Counted from the first letter of the stretch, positions 44,919-54,408 are shown. The stretch is DNA of 64,000 nt from Emcibacter sp. (GCF_963675455.1 NZ_OY776217.1:682001-746000); one strand, 5' to 3'. Notes: a model not told the origin generated them from the letters alone. Translations and numbers: made by a program.

Positions 44919-47474
44919 TTAGAAATTATAGGTGCCCTGGATCATAATGGTCCGGCCCTGGCTCAGGAAGTTATATGTGGACTGGGCGCCAAAACTGCTG
45001 CCGGCCAGCGGGGTTTCACCGCCGAACAATAGAATCTTCTTGTCGGTCAGATTCTGACCCAGCACTGCCAGTTCCCAGGTGTTATCAGCATCGGTCAGAG
45101 CGATACGGGCATTCAGCTTGGCGTATCCGTCCTGCATCAGGTTCGGGTTCAGATTGGCGGACGCGTGATATTCACTGGTGAAGTACATATTCACATTTGT
45201 GTTCAATAAAATATCATCCGTCAGGTTCAGACTGTGATCAATACCTACAGACCCCTGCCATTTGGACGCCAGTTGGTTGGTTTCCCCGGAATAATCACAG
45301 AAATTAACGCCGTTCACAACAGAATCCGGAGTCTGCCCAAAGTAACACTGACCATTGAAATAGTCCTTGAATTCAAAGTCAAGCCAAGCCAGGGAGCCTG
45401 TTAGAGTCAGTCCTTCTGCAACCTGCCAGCGACCGTCCAGTTCCACGCCCTTGGCCTCGGCCCTGGCCGCATTACCAACGTTGAAACCAAGCGTACCGTC
45501 AAAGATGGAGACTTGGAGATCCTTATATTTGGTGAAGAAACCGGCAAAGTTCAGCTCTGCTGCGCCGTCGGCCAGAGTCAGTTTTCCGCCCACTTCATAG
45601 TTGGTGGCTTTTTCATCTTCATACTCAAAGGCATCCGCCATGGTTGCAGAGGCGGCCTTGTTGTTACCGCGGAAGTCAAACCCGCCAGATTTGCTGCCTT
45701 TTGAGAAACTGGCATAAAGCATGACATCATCATTGGGACGATACTGCAGCTTGATATCAGGCGTGAACTTCGTCTCGCTGCGATCCACCGCCACCGGGAA
45801 TGAGCCGAGCACCAGCGCGTTTCCGGCGAAGGTACTCCCATAACCTGCAGCAAGCGCTGCGGCAGTGGGCGCACCAAAGAAAGGCGTCAGGAACTCCTCT
45901 AAATTGCCGGCAATGGCATTGCTGGTAGCAAGGTCGAAAACCAGGCCACTGAAATCAGGGGCCAGTTGCTGAACGCCTTCAAGCGGCGTACCATCGATAT
46001 TTTCCACCCAGATGCTTTTCGTGCCGCTCTTTTTCTCATGTGTGAGACGGCCACCCAGTTGCAAGGAGAATTGTTCATTAATATTCCAGGTAAGCTGGGC
46101 AAAGGCGGAATAAACGTCCGCGTCAACATGCGCCTGACGAGGTGTCGCCGTATTGGCCAGAAGATCACCTGCGCCGGTAAAGCCGTATGCTGAAAGTGCA
46201 CCAAACAACGGCGCAAAGGGTGCCAGATTTGGATTGGTATTCAGGGCCGGGACCAAAACCGACGTGTCATCAATCAGGAACTGATCCTTGTAGTCATGGT
46301 CACTGGTCTGGAAATAAGCCCCCAGAATATAGTCGATGGTTTCACCGCCGGGTGACGTCAAACGAATTTCCTGGGAGAATTGTTCATATTCTTCCTGGAT
46401 CGGCAGGGAGAAAACATTAGCTCCGGTAAAATCACAATCGCAGACTTCATCATATTTAAATTTGGAGTAGCCGGTAATACTTTCCAGCATGTGATCACCC
46501 ATCGCGTAGTTCAGGGTCATGACCGCTTCAGTGGCGTCGTTGTTACTCCAGTCTCCGTTGGCGCTGCGCTGACCATTCAGCGTATTATTCAGCACGGAAG
46601 CATCCTGGCCAAAACCGTAAACCAGAATCTGGCTGTAGGTCATGCCCGCCAGCGGATCTCCGGTAGGAAAGGCTCCGTTCGGCAGTTCATTAGCAATTTC
46701 AATGTTACGACCGACCACATCAAAGGCGCTGCGCTCAACCTTGAAGGTGGCCTGCAGATCCTCGGACAGGTCCCATTCCAGGATACCGCGTACCGCCCAG
46801 TCTTCCTGCTGCGGTTCCTTGCGATCAAGGGTCAGGTTGTCGATATATCCATCCTTGTCATGGTAACGACCGGCAACCCTGACCCGCATGGTGTCGGACA
46901 GGGGGCCCGACAGGACGCCGGTCACTTCATAGGCTGTATCCACAAATTCATAAGCGCCGCTGACATAGCCTTCAAATTCCTCGGTCGGTTTGGCGGTTGT
47001 CATATTAAGCGCACCGGCCACACTGTTTTTTCCGAACAGGATGGACTGCGGTCCACGCAGCACCTCGACCCGTTCCAGGTCCAGGAAAGGCTGGCGGGTT
47101 TGCTGGGCGCGGCCATGATGGATACCGTCCACATAAACCCCCACGGACTGTTCAAATCCCTGGTTGTTGCCGGAACCAATACCACGCATGAAGACATTGG
47201 TGCCGATACCGCTTTCCGCCATGGTGAAGTTTGGCACGGCAAACTGAAGATCGGCCATTCGCTCAATGGACTGTTCTTCAAGCTGAGCACCGCCGACAAC
47301 ACTCACGGAAATCGGCACATCGCTCAGACTTTGTTCCCGATACTGGGACGTCACCACAATTTCTTCCAGAATTGCTGAGTTGTCTTCCTGCGCCTGCGCC
47401 GTGTGTGCGACAGTCGCCAGTACAGAAATTGAAATCAGAGCTGAGGTGTTTTTCAGATATTTAAGATAGGACAT
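44919..47474 (-). CDS. TonB-dependent outer-membrane receptor
   Basis: 851 residues from ATG 47474 (MSYLKYLKNTSALISISVL), which has GGGAGGA four bases upstream; the frame opens four codons earlier. Signal peptide ends near AHTAQA. Plug domain: EEIVVTSQYREQSLSDVPISV, GIGTNVFMRGIGSGNNQG, VEVLRGPQSILFGKNSVAGALN. Barrel ends IMIQGTYNF with terminal Phe. The sequence is of the broad class found with complex organic ligands rather than a recognisable siderophore type; substrate unknown. No TonB/ExbB genes nearby. Confidence 0.93.
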   Translation of the reverse strand: MSYLKYLKNTSALISISVLATVAHTAQAQEDNSAILEEIVVTSQYREQSLSDVPISVSVVGGAQLEEQSIERMADLQFAVPNFTMAESGIGTNVFMRGIGSGNNQGFEQSVGVYVDGIHHGRAQQTRQPFLDLERVEVLRGPQSILFGKNSVAGALNMTTAKPTEEFEGYVSGAYEFVDTAYEVTGVLSGPLSDTMRVRVAGRYHDKDGYIDNLTLDRKEPQQEDWAVRGILEWDLSEDLQATFKVERSAFDVVGRNIEIANELPNGAFPTGDPLAGMTYSQILVYGFGQDASVLNNTLNGQRSANGDWSNNDATEAVMTLNYAMGDHMLESITGYSKFKYDEVCDCDFTGANVFSLPIQEEYEQFSQEIRLTSPGGETIDYILGAYFQTSDHDYKDQFLIDDTSVLVPALNTNPNLAPFAPLFGALSAYGFTGAGDLLANTATPRQAHVDADVYSAFAQLTWNINEQFSLQLGGRLTHEKKSGTKSIWVENIDGTPLEGVQQLAPDFSGLVFDLATSNAIAGNLEEFLTPFFGAPTAAALAAGYGSTFAGNALVLGSFPVAVDRSETKFTPDIKLQYRPNDDVMLYASFSKGSKSGGFDFRGNNKAASATMADAFEYEDEKATNYEVGGKLTLADGAAELNFAGFFTKYKDLQVSIFDGTLGFNVGNAARAEAKGVELDGRWQVAEGLTLTGSLAWLDFEFKDYFNGQCYFGQTPDSVVNGVNFCDYSGETNQLASKWQGSVGIDHSLNLTDDILLNTNVNMYFTSEYHASANLNPNLMQDGYAKLNARIALTDADNTWELAVLGQNLTDKKILLFGGETPLAGSSFGAQSTYNFLSQGRTIMIQGTYNF

Positions 47475-47800
47475 AGATCCTCCCATTTATTGTTAGCTTG
47501 GCCCATTATTAAGGATAAGCCGGCAACTCAAAACGGATAATCCGCAGCGTCATTTGCTCCCGCAAATGCTCCCAGTCTGCAGTATGCATATCCCTTTCTA
47601 AAATATCCCAAATTTAAGGAATATGCATGTAACGACGATCCGCCCAGTGCACAACTTGATTTGATGTTACACAAAAAAACAGAATGCATCAACTTAAAAC
47701 AGTCGTTTGTTTTTATGAAATACAAAGAGACTTTCAGCAGGAAAGCGTCAGCCTTTCCCAGCCACAGAGATAAACCATACTATCTCGCCTCGACCAGTTA
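47475..47800 (-). promoter_or_regulatory. Upstream region of the TonB receptor with inverted repeats
   Basis: 326 bp with no gene. It holds a 7-bp hairpin CATTTGC-TCCC-GCAAATG (47551-47568) and a longer inverted repeat ATGCATATCCCTT (47584-47596) / AAGGAATATGCAT (47616-47628), 12 of 13 positions paired with a 19-nt spacer. Both are candidate operators for the receptor gene. The rest is AT-rich and unremarkable. Confidence 0.45.
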
Positions 47801-48172
47801 TTATTTGTTATCGCTATATTTTTCTTCGAGATACGCTCTCAACGCTTCTTTTGAACTACCCATCAGATCAAAAATACCGGAAGCAATTTGTACAATATCC
47901 TCGCCGTCGCGCGCCTGAGAGGCCTCTTCCAGTTTTCTGGCCAGCTGGGTAAGACCCTCAAAACCAAAAGTCTGACTGAGCGCCTTGAGACTGTGTGCCT
48001 GAATCCGGCAGGTTTCATACTCCTGGTTCTCGATTGCATCTGAAAGGGCAGTCCTGCGTTCGGCAAAATCCCGGAACAGCTCTTCAACTATCGGATTGAC
48101 CTGCGACCGGTTCACGCCGTTGAGCATTTGCTCAAGCTGGCAGGTGTCCAGCTTTTCAGCATTCTGGTTCAT
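47801..48172 (-). CDS. Histidine phosphotransfer (Hpt) domain protein
   Basis: 123 residues from MNQNAEKLDTC (48172); the frame is open to 48241, but the extra codons overlap the neighbouring gene. Single Hpt helix bundle: the phospho-accepting His is in CRIQAHSLKALSQTFG, followed by LARKLEEAS. The usual AHxLKGxSxxxG pattern is AHSLKALSQTFG here, with Ala replacing the Gly after Lys. It is stand-alone, so it must serve hybrid kinases elsewhere. Partly overlaps nothing coding; 40 bp after the FliL-like gene. Confidence 0.85.
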   Translation of the reverse strand: MNQNAEKLDTCQLEQMLNGVNRSQVNPIVEELFRDFAERRTALSDAIENQEYETCRIQAHSLKALSQTFGFEGLTQLARKLEEASQARDGEDIVQIASGIFDLMGSSKEALRAYLEEKYSDNK

Positions 48173-48212
48173 GTTTCGACCCCCACGGTCTTTGTTCCCA
48201 ACAACAGGACGC

Positions 48213-48617
48213 TCAGCGTTTTTGAACGACCACATTGGCAATCAATATTTGCGCCTCTTTGTGTTTCAGAACACGATTTGTCGCGCGCTGAAACACCTTG
48301 CCTAATAATGCAACATTTACGGGCCGGTTGATATCAAAATATTTTATCACCAGCCTATTTGTTTCTTCTGTATAGGCACTGACCAGCCGGCGCATCTGTT
48401 TCTGCGCATCGGCCCTTTTTCCCGAATCTGTTATTTTCAACTGGGAGGAAACGGTCAGAACCCCGGCTGGGCGACCTTGACTGAACATGGTGACAATAAC
48501 GGGAGAAACCGGCAGATAAACCTCTTCCCCTAATTCCCCCTGGTTATGCTCCTCCTCGGCAAATACTGAACAGGGAACAGCCAAAATAAAGAAGATAGAA
48601 ATTATAAGTCTGAGCAT
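48213..48617 (-). CDS. Secreted FliL-like protein
   Basis: 134 residues from MLRLIISIFFILAVPCSVFA (signal peptide). The mature part EEVYLPVSPVIVTMFSQGR followed by LTVSSQLKI resembles the FliL core strand pattern, and the C-terminal helices (RRLVSAYTEETNRLVIKY) match its placement. The FliL assignment is by eye and moderate; a cleavable signal rather than a membrane anchor would be unusual. A TTAACAGGGCCTTAT box lies 84-98 bp upstream of the start, and the flagellin-like gene is just upstream on the same strand. Confidence 0.6.
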   Translation of the reverse strand: MLRLIISIFFILAVPCSVFAEEEHNQGELGEEVYLPVSPVIVTMFSQGRPAGVLTVSSQLKITDSGKRADAQKQMRRLVSAYTEETNRLVIKYFDINRPVNVALLGKVFQRATNRVLKHKEAQILIANVVVQKR

Positions 48618-49001
48618 GATCTTGTCTGAATCCAGTCTGAAAATATTTATTCTAAAAATCGCTTGAAGCTCAACTATAGGAAAGAATGGTATGCAAGCCG
48701 TTAACAGGGCCTTATAAGCTTTTTGCAATATATACGTGCATGAAAATACTTTTGCTTTATGCATTGCATATTGCAATATATTTCTTCCTTCTAGGAAATA
48801 AATGGCTGAATACTGCGACTTTCCTAATTGGCACGGTATTTGCTAATATAAGCAATGCCTCTGGAGCAGCGGCGGAGACAGCAAATTATCCGACCCCCCA
48901 ACGGACCTAGCACTGCCTCCGCCTCTCTCTGCCTTAAATATTTGATCCTATATGGCCCCTCACGGGGCCATTTTTTTTGGCTTAAAAACTGAAAAGAAAA
49001 G
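48618..49001 (+). ncRNA. Possible short plus-strand transcript ending in a strong terminator
   Basis: 384 bp without an established gene. The plus strand contains a 56-codon frame from ATG 48740 (MKILLLYALHIAIYFFLLG...) ending 48910, with a hydrophobic helix but no visible ribosome-binding site, then an intrinsic terminator at 48952-48978. Two copies of TTGCAATATAT (48723, 48771) and the palindrome ATGCATTGCAT (48759-48769) lie inside. Either a small membrane peptide or a small RNA; the minus strand has no gene that would use this terminator. Confidence 0.35.
48952..48978 (+). terminator. Rho-independent terminator, plus strand
   Basis: Eight-bp stem ATGGCCCC/GGGGCCAT, TCAC loop, followed by seven or eight T on the plus strand only. 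No annotated plus-strand gene precedes it, which implies an unannotated transcript. Confidence 0.88.
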
Positions 49002-51782
49002 TCAGAACAGCAGACTGGCGTCATTGGAACCGGCCAGAAGCCGGTCAAGGCCGGCCTGATAGTTGGCAACCTGCTTGGTCAGATAGGCCGGCGCCTGGCC
49101 AGAAATCTGGTTCTGTTGCAATATCTGTGCCTTGATCGGATCATAAAACAGAGACCTATAAGCACGACTGATGGTGCTCAGGGAACCGGAAAGCTGATTA
49201 AAGACATATTCGGCTTCCTGCTGTGAACGGAGGTAAGTGAGATTCTCAATTTCCAGGGCAAAGGCTCCGCCAAGATTTTCCAGATCTGTACCCAGTGAAT
49301 CGTCGCCAATACTAAAGACATCCTCACTGGACAGTATTTTTGTTGGCTCCAGACCAAGTTTACGCAGGGCATCCTGCGCTCCTTTACCAGCGAGCAATTC
49401 CACAGTTCCGCCGTTTTTAGTTGCAATTTTGAGACGCTGCCCACCATCACCCGACACCACTGTTGCATTGAGATAACTGAAGGATCGCGAGTTGATACGT
49501 TCTGCCAGATCGTAAAAATCATCACCATCCTTAATTTTAATTTTATAGGGCGTCCGGTCATTGACAGAAATATAAAAATAGTCACCCTTCACTGCTGTTG
49601 TCTGTGTATCAATATCCCTGTCTTGCCGCAGGGAAAGCTCGCCGGTCGGCAGGCCGAGGCGCGTCAGCACCGATGACCCGTTCTGAGAAAATCCGATAGC
49701 GGTACCTGATGAGAAACTACTTGTATCACCGACCTGCTGGACCCAGTCGGCTAAACCTGAAACACCATCAAGCCGGGCGGCAAAAGCATCTGTAAAACCG
49801 GTTTTACTGTCACCTGGAAGTGCGCCAAAAGTCGTCCCAGCTACAAAGACCGAGCCATTGGCTACGGAAAGATCAGCAATGGAATCTGTTGAACTACTGC
49901 CGATAAAACTGGTCCAGTCGGAGGAAAGAGCGCCAGCAATATCATTGAGTTTGATCACAAACCCATCCCGACCGCCACTGTTTGCTGTGACTACAGAACC
50001 ACCTCCGGAAAAAGACGTCGCTAACGAGGTTCCGGCCAGATAGACACTCGCACCGTCAACGGCAATCGCTGAAATTTCACCACCAGCCAGATCACCTACA
50101 GTATAGCTTGACAACTGACTGGTTAGATCCGCGGCGTCAAAGGTCCGTATCACAGCCAGCCCGTCTTCTTCCACCGCCACCAGAATATTTCCGTCGGCAT
50201 CGATCGCTATTGCTTGACCGGTCTCATTACCTGCCCCGCCAAACTGCGCCGCCTGGGCGATGGCGCCAGTGCTGCCGTCCAGCTGAACTATGTAGGCATC
50301 CTGCCCGCCACCGTGGGTAACTGTCCCGTTCACTGCACCACTGATCTGTCCGGTCACATAGATATTTCCGGTAGCATCTATGGCCAGCGACGCAGGAGAA
50401 TCAGTTGCAACAGTATCCAATTGCTGGGTCCAGAGCTCAGTTCCGCGATTATCGTATTTGGTGACAAAACTATCTTGTCCGGAAAAGATGTCGCCATTCT
50501 CAAGTTCGCTATTCACCTGGCCGGCAATTACCACATTGTTATTACTGTCAACGGCAATATCGTATGCTTCAGCCGTGTCGGTTGCCCCTACAAGGCGAGA
50601 CCAGATTAGATTTCCTGACGCATCAAATTTGCTAAGATAGACGTCGGATTTATCTGATACATTGATCTGTGATGCCAGGTCCCCTTCAGTATTTCCAAGG
50701 ACATATAGATTTCCCTGGCTGTCGACAGCACTGGCCGACACTGTCGTCTGCTCAGTGATCGGGTCCTGCTCGATCAGTTCACCTTCCTCGTCCTTGATTT
50801 CATGCAGTGGGTTTTCAATATCGGTTGCGGAATGGGTTCCTGTCGACAGCAACTGACCAGATGTTCCCCTGTCGACAAGTTTTGTCATTGAAACCTGATC
50901 AGTTCCGTCAGTTCCCTCATGACTGTTGCCTACCAGATACACCGTTGGCTCAGTTACTGCCGCCGAAAGGGCAACGTCTTCTCCAATCCCCGCATCAATG
51001 ACCAGCGAAAATTTATTATCTTCCACTTCGCTGTAATCAAAGCGCGTATTATATTTGCCGACTTCAGCACCATCGCCATTGATTTCAGTCAGAGCTGAAA
51101 TCTGCTGATTGATATATCCCTTCAGACTATCCATGCTGATTGTCCCGCTGATCTGGGACAAATCAATAACAATGTCGTCAGTACTGTCGCTGTCACCGAG
51201 TGTAATGGTAAAGACTTCATCACCATTTAGGCCGCTTATGGGTGAATATTTAGTCCCGAAAGCAGAAATGGCGCCAGTATACTCATATGTATTTTTGCCC
51301 AAAGCAACTTCTGTCGTCACATTGCTGGCTTTTTCTCCCACAAAAAGAGTTAGATTTTTCAGATCAAGCCCCTGGACGTAATTTTGAATTTCCAGCATTC
51401 CCTGATTATACTTGTCATTGATTGATGCAAGAAGTGAAGAGGGAGTTGAATCTGCCGCCGCATATTCAGCTAGTGTGCGCAGATCTTCCAGGGCTGTATA
51501 GAGCACAAACAAGGACTGAATATCCTTGTCGCCATCCGCAAGCTGGACTTCTTTATCGGCAATATTAATGAAACTGCGAAGATTTTTGACCTCGTTGTAA
51601 CGTGTGCCGAGAGAACGGTCTTCTTCTGTATCCCAGGGAGTGATAATATTGCTGGCCGCCGAGGTCGTGGAAGTGTTTGTTGTACCACTGGAGATGGCCG
51701 AAGAGGCACGCAGATTGCTTTTCGCGCTGTAATAGCTCGACAATAAAGAGGTATCAAAAGATATTATCGAAAAATTCGACAT
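49002..51782 (-). CDS. Flagellin-like protein with internal seven-repeat beta-propeller (FlaEY-type)
   Basis: 926 residues, no signal peptide. Residues 1-150 are helical and Ser/Thr-rich like a flagellin/hook-associated N-terminus. Residues 150-270 resemble a flagellin D-type insert (TITLGDSDSTDDIVIDLSQ). Seven repeats with the core [VIL]-Y-[VL]-x-G follow at about residues 281, 360, 417, 474, 533, 589 and 645 (VYLVGNS, LYVLGNT, VVIAGQV, IYVTGQI, ILVAVEE, VYLAGTS, VFVAGTT), matching SBBP-type propeller blades. Residues 730-800 look like a FliD/FlgK-type module (YKIKIKDGDDFYDLAERIN), then a helical C-terminus. From memory, proteins called FlaEY in Caulobacter-like genomes have this build. A CtrA-like box is upstream. 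Confidence 0.7.
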   Translation of the reverse strand: MSNFSIISFDTSLLSSYYSAKSNLRASSAISSGTTNTSTTSAASNIITPWDTEEDRSLGTRYNEVKNLRSFINIADKEVQLADGDKDIQSLFVLYTALEDLRTLAEYAAADSTPSSLLASINDKYNQGMLEIQNYVQGLDLKNLTLFVGEKASNVTTEVALGKNTYEYTGAISAFGTKYSPISGLNGDEVFTITLGDSDSTDDIVIDLSQISGTISMDSLKGYINQQISALTEINGDGAEVGKYNTRFDYSEVEDNKFSLVIDAGIGEDVALSAAVTEPTVYLVGNSHEGTDGTDQVSMTKLVDRGTSGQLLSTGTHSATDIENPLHEIKDEEGELIEQDPITEQTTVSASAVDSQGNLYVLGNTEGDLASQINVSDKSDVYLSKFDASGNLIWSRLVGATDTAEAYDIAVDSNNNVVIAGQVNSELENGDIFSGQDSFVTKYDNRGTELWTQQLDTVATDSPASLAIDATGNIYVTGQISGAVNGTVTHGGGQDAYIVQLDGSTGAIAQAAQFGGAGNETGQAIAIDADGNILVAVEEDGLAVIRTFDAADLTSQLSSYTVGDLAGGEISAIAVDGASVYLAGTSLATSFSGGGSVVTANSGGRDGFVIKLNDIAGALSSDWTSFIGSSSTDSIADLSVANGSVFVAGTTFGALPGDSKTGFTDAFAARLDGVSGLADWVQQVGDTSSFSSGTAIGFSQNGSSVLTRLGLPTGELSLRQDRDIDTQTTAVKGDYFYISVNDRTPYKIKIKDGDDFYDLAERINSRSFSYLNATVVSGDGGQRLKIATKNGGTVELLAGKGAQDALRKLGLEPTKILSSEDVFSIGDDSLGTDLENLGGAFALEIENLTYLRSQQEAEYVFNQLSGSLSTISRAYRSLFYDPIKAQILQQNQISGQAPAYLTKQVANYQAGLDRLLAGSNDASLLF

Positions 51783-51851
51783 TCCTGTCCGTTCTTTCCC
51801 TGTGCCCCGCCCTCACGGCGAAATCCATCCCCATATCCTAGGGGCGAATCG

Positions 51852-51866
51852 TTAACATTTGGTTAG
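51852..51866 (-). promoter_or_regulatory. CtrA-like box upstream of the flagellin-like gene
   Basis: Plus strand TTAA-CATTTGG-TTAG matches TTAA-N7-TTAA with one mismatch; it ends about 84 bp upstream of the start at 51782. Similar TTAAC-type boxes precede three other genes in this window. Confidence 0.45.
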
Positions 51867-52028
51867 GATTTAAAGGTATCACACCCCCGGAACACTGCCA
51901 ATAGGACGAATTTGCCTAGTAGAAACCCCTTGAAAAACTGCGCTTTTTCGAACAAACAGTTGCACTCCCCCCGGAACGAACCTATTTATTAACAAATGTC
52001 GCAAAATGACCAATAAAATGGATGAAAA

Positions 52029-52322
52029 ATGACCGCGCTGTATTTTCTGGTTGATACCGTCTTTACCCTGTATATCTGGGCCATCATTATTTCCGTCATC
52101 ATCAGCTGGCTGGTAGCGTTCGGAATTATCAATACCCACAACCAGGTTGTCTACAACATATCCTATATGCTGAATCAGGTGACCGAACCGGCGCTCAGGC
52201 CCATCAGGCGCCTGATGCCGGATCTCGGCGGCGTGGATATCTCCCCCATACTTCTGATTATCGTCCTTCAGGTCCTCAAGATATTTATCCTGAGGGATGT
52301 TCTTCTGCCCCTGATGATGTAA
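52029..52322 (+). CDS. YggT family membrane protein
   Basis: 97 residues, two hydrophobic segments (VDTVFTLYIWAIIISVIISWLV; ILLIIVLQVLKIFIL) with the YggT hallmark LNQVTEPALRPIRRLMPDLGGVDISP between them. Family function is tied to membrane/osmotic tolerance or division-septum organisation, not settled. Followed 7 bp later by a DUF167 gene, a conserved pairing. Confidence 0.92.
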   Translation: MTALYFLVDTVFTLYIWAIIISVIISWLVAFGIINTHNQVVYNISYMLNQVTEPALRPIRRLMPDLGGVDISPILLIIVLQVLKIFILRDVLLPLMM

Positions 52323-52329
52323 CTTCCTG

Positions 52330-52644
52330 TTGCTGAAGAAGACCAACACATCGGTTGTCCTGCCCATTCGCCTGACCCCCAATGCGGCGAAGAACGAAAT
52401 CGGGCCGGTGGAAAAGGATGCCGCCGGCAGTGATATCCTGAAGGCCAGGGTCACCGTCGTCCCGGAAAAGGGCAAGGCCAACAAGGCCCTGATCAAGCTC
52501 CTGTCAAAAGAACTTCGGCTGCCCGCCGGGCAGATTTCGGTTGCATCCGGCACCACAAACCGCAATAAACAGATTGAAATATCGGGAGACCCCGATGAGC
52601 TTTTTGACCTTATCACCAACTGGATAAAGGACCGATCCAAGTGA
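52330..52644 (+). CDS. DUF167 (YggU) family protein
   Basis: 104 residues, TTG start. Family pattern: RLTPNAAKNEIGPVE, LKARVTVVPEKGKANKALIKLLSKEL, and VASGTTNRNKQIEI. Soluble, small alpha/beta protein, unknown function. It lies between yggT-type and folD genes; its stop overlaps the folD GTG (GTGA), so translation is coupled. Confidence 0.92.
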   Translation: MLKKTNTSVVLPIRLTPNAAKNEIGPVEKDAAGSDILKARVTVVPEKGKANKALIKLLSKELRLPAGQISVASGTTNRNKQIEISGDPDELFDLITNWIKDRSK

Positions 52645-53525
52645 CTGCAGAACTTATCGACGGCAAGGCCTTTTCGGCCACCCTTAAACAGGACATTGCA
52701 AAACAGGTGACGGTCCTGAAAGAAAAACACAATCTGATCCCGGGCCTGGCCGTGGTCATTGTCGGCGAAGACCCGGCCAGTCAGATCTATGTCCGCAATA
52801 AAAATATATCCACAAAAGAAGCCGGCATGAACAGTTTCGAGCATCGCCTGCCGGAAGAGACCACAGAAGAGGATCTCCTGGCCCTGGTGGAAAAGCTCAA
52901 CAATGATCCGGCCGTCAACGGCATTCTGGTGCAGCTTCCCCTGCCGAAACATATAAACGAAAGCGCCGTGATCAACGCCATCAGTCCGGCCAAGGATGTG
53001 GACGGCTTCCATGTGATCAATTCCGGCCTGCTGGCCACCGGCGGCGACGCCATCGTCCCCTGTACACCGCTCGGCTGCCTTTTGATGCTGAAAGACAAAC
53101 TCGGCAATATGAGCGGCCTTGATGCCGTTGTCATCGGCCGGTCCAATATTGTCGGCAAACCCATGGCCCAGCTGCTGCTCAATGAAAGCTGCACCGTCAC
53201 CATCGCCCACAGCCGCACCCGCAACCTGCCGGAAGTTGTCGGCCGCGCCGACATCGTGGTCGCTGCTGTCGGTCGTCCGGAAATCATCAAAGGGGACTGG
53301 ATCAAGGAAGGCGCCACCGTCATTGATGTGGGCATCAACCGGGTCCCGAAAGACGACGGCAAAAGCCGCATTGTCGGTGACGTGGAATTTGACGAAGCGG
53401 TCAAAAAAGCCGGCGCCATCACCCCCGTTCCCGGCGGTGTCGGCCCCATGACCATCGCCTGCCTGCTGAAAAATACCGTCACCGCCACCTGTCGCCAGGC
53501 CGGCATAGATGAACCGGACGTCTGA
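52641..53525 (+). CDS. folD: Bifunctional methylenetetrahydrofolate dehydrogenase/cyclohydrolase
   Basis: Interconverts methylene-, methenyl- and formyl-tetrahydrofolate. 294 residues. GTG start overlapping the DUF167 stop. Signatures: VGEDPASQIYVRNKNIS, NGILVQLPLPKHI, PAKDVDGFHVINSGLL, and the NADP loop VVIGRSNIVGKPMAQLLL; C-terminal TPVPGGVGPMT. Likely same transcript as the two preceding genes and marC. Confidence 0.97.
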   Translation: MTAELIDGKAFSATLKQDIAKQVTVLKEKHNLIPGLAVVIVGEDPASQIYVRNKNISTKEAGMNSFEHRLPEETTEEDLLALVEKLNNDPAVNGILVQLPLPKHINESAVINAISPAKDVDGFHVINSGLLATGGDAIVPCTPLGCLLMLKDKLGNMSGLDAVVIGRSNIVGKPMAQLLLNESCTVTIAHSRTRNLPEVVGRADIVVAAVGRPEIIKGDWIKEGATVIDVGINRVPKDDGKSRIVGDVEFDEAVKKAGAITPVPGGVGPMTIACLLKNTVTATCRQAGIDEPDV

Positions 53526-53536
53526 AAGATCTTTTG

Positions 53537-54178
53537 ATGATTGAAACCTTTCTTGCCGCCTTTGTCACCTTGTTCGTGGTGATCGACCCGCCGGGCATTG
53601 CCCCGATCTTTGCGGTCATGACCACCGGGCAGAATGCCGCCTACAAACGCAAGATGGTTTTCAAGGCAACGATTACCGCCACTATCATCCTGCTGATGTT
53701 TGCCTTTATCGGCCAGGGCCTGCTGTCCGGACTCGGAATCAGCATGGCCGCCTTCCGCACTGCCGGCGGTTTCATGCTGTTTCTGATTGCCATGGAAATG
53801 GTGTTTGAAAAACGCACGGAACGGCGCGAAAAAAAGGCCGAACATGACGATTTTTATGACAGCCTGCATGATGAGCCGGAGGATATTTCCGTCTTTCCGC
53901 TGGCCATCCCCTTTATGTCGGGACCGGGAAGCATCGCCACCATCATGCTGCTGATGAGTGAGGCCAGCGGCGACTTTACCCTGCAGGGCCTGACCATTGC
54001 CGCCCTTCTAACTGCCCTGCTGTCAACGGTCATCATCCTGTTGCTGGCCGGAAAAATCATGGATCTTCTGGGTCATACGGTGGCCAATGCGATCACCCGG
54101 ATCCTGGGAGTTATCCTTGCCGCCCTGGCCACCCAGTATATGTTCGACGGTATCAAGGTTTCCTTCCTCGGCGCCTGA
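53537..54178 (+). CDS. MarC family membrane protein
   Basis: 213 residues, six hydrophobic segments. The start is ATG 53537; a TTG immediately before it is also open. Typical stretches: FVVIDPPGIAPIFAVMT, FRTAGGFMLFLIAMEM, FPLAIPFMSGPGSIAT, VTRILGVILAALATQYMFDGIK in the form ITRILGVILAALATQ. A charged cytoplasmic loop (RTERRE.KKAEHDD) follows TM3. Function of the family is unresolved. 11 bp after folD. Confidence 0.9.
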   Translation: MIETFLAAFVTLFVVIDPPGIAPIFAVMTTGQNAAYKRKMVFKATITATIILLMFAFIGQGLLSGLGISMAAFRTAGGFMLFLIAMEMVFEKRTERREKKAEHDDFYDSLHDEPEDISVFPLAIPFMSGPGSIATIMLLMSEASGDFTLQGLTIAALLTALLSTVIILLLAGKIMDLLGHTVANAITRILGVILAALATQYMFDGIKVSFLGA

Positions 54179-54408
54179 AGTACGAACAAACTTTGTTGCT
54201 GCGCGATTTTCCCCAAAAGTTGATGATTTTCGTCATATTATTTTTTGTATTTCGCTAACTATATTGACGATCAGCCGCCGTCATTTTCACCGATACAAAA
54301 AATAATTCTTTAAATACAAGCACTTATTTCCGTTTCAAAAAACTGGCACGCTTCCTGCAATTGAAAAAGCAAAACTTTTAAAACTGTATCTGATAACGGA
54401 GAGTGAAA

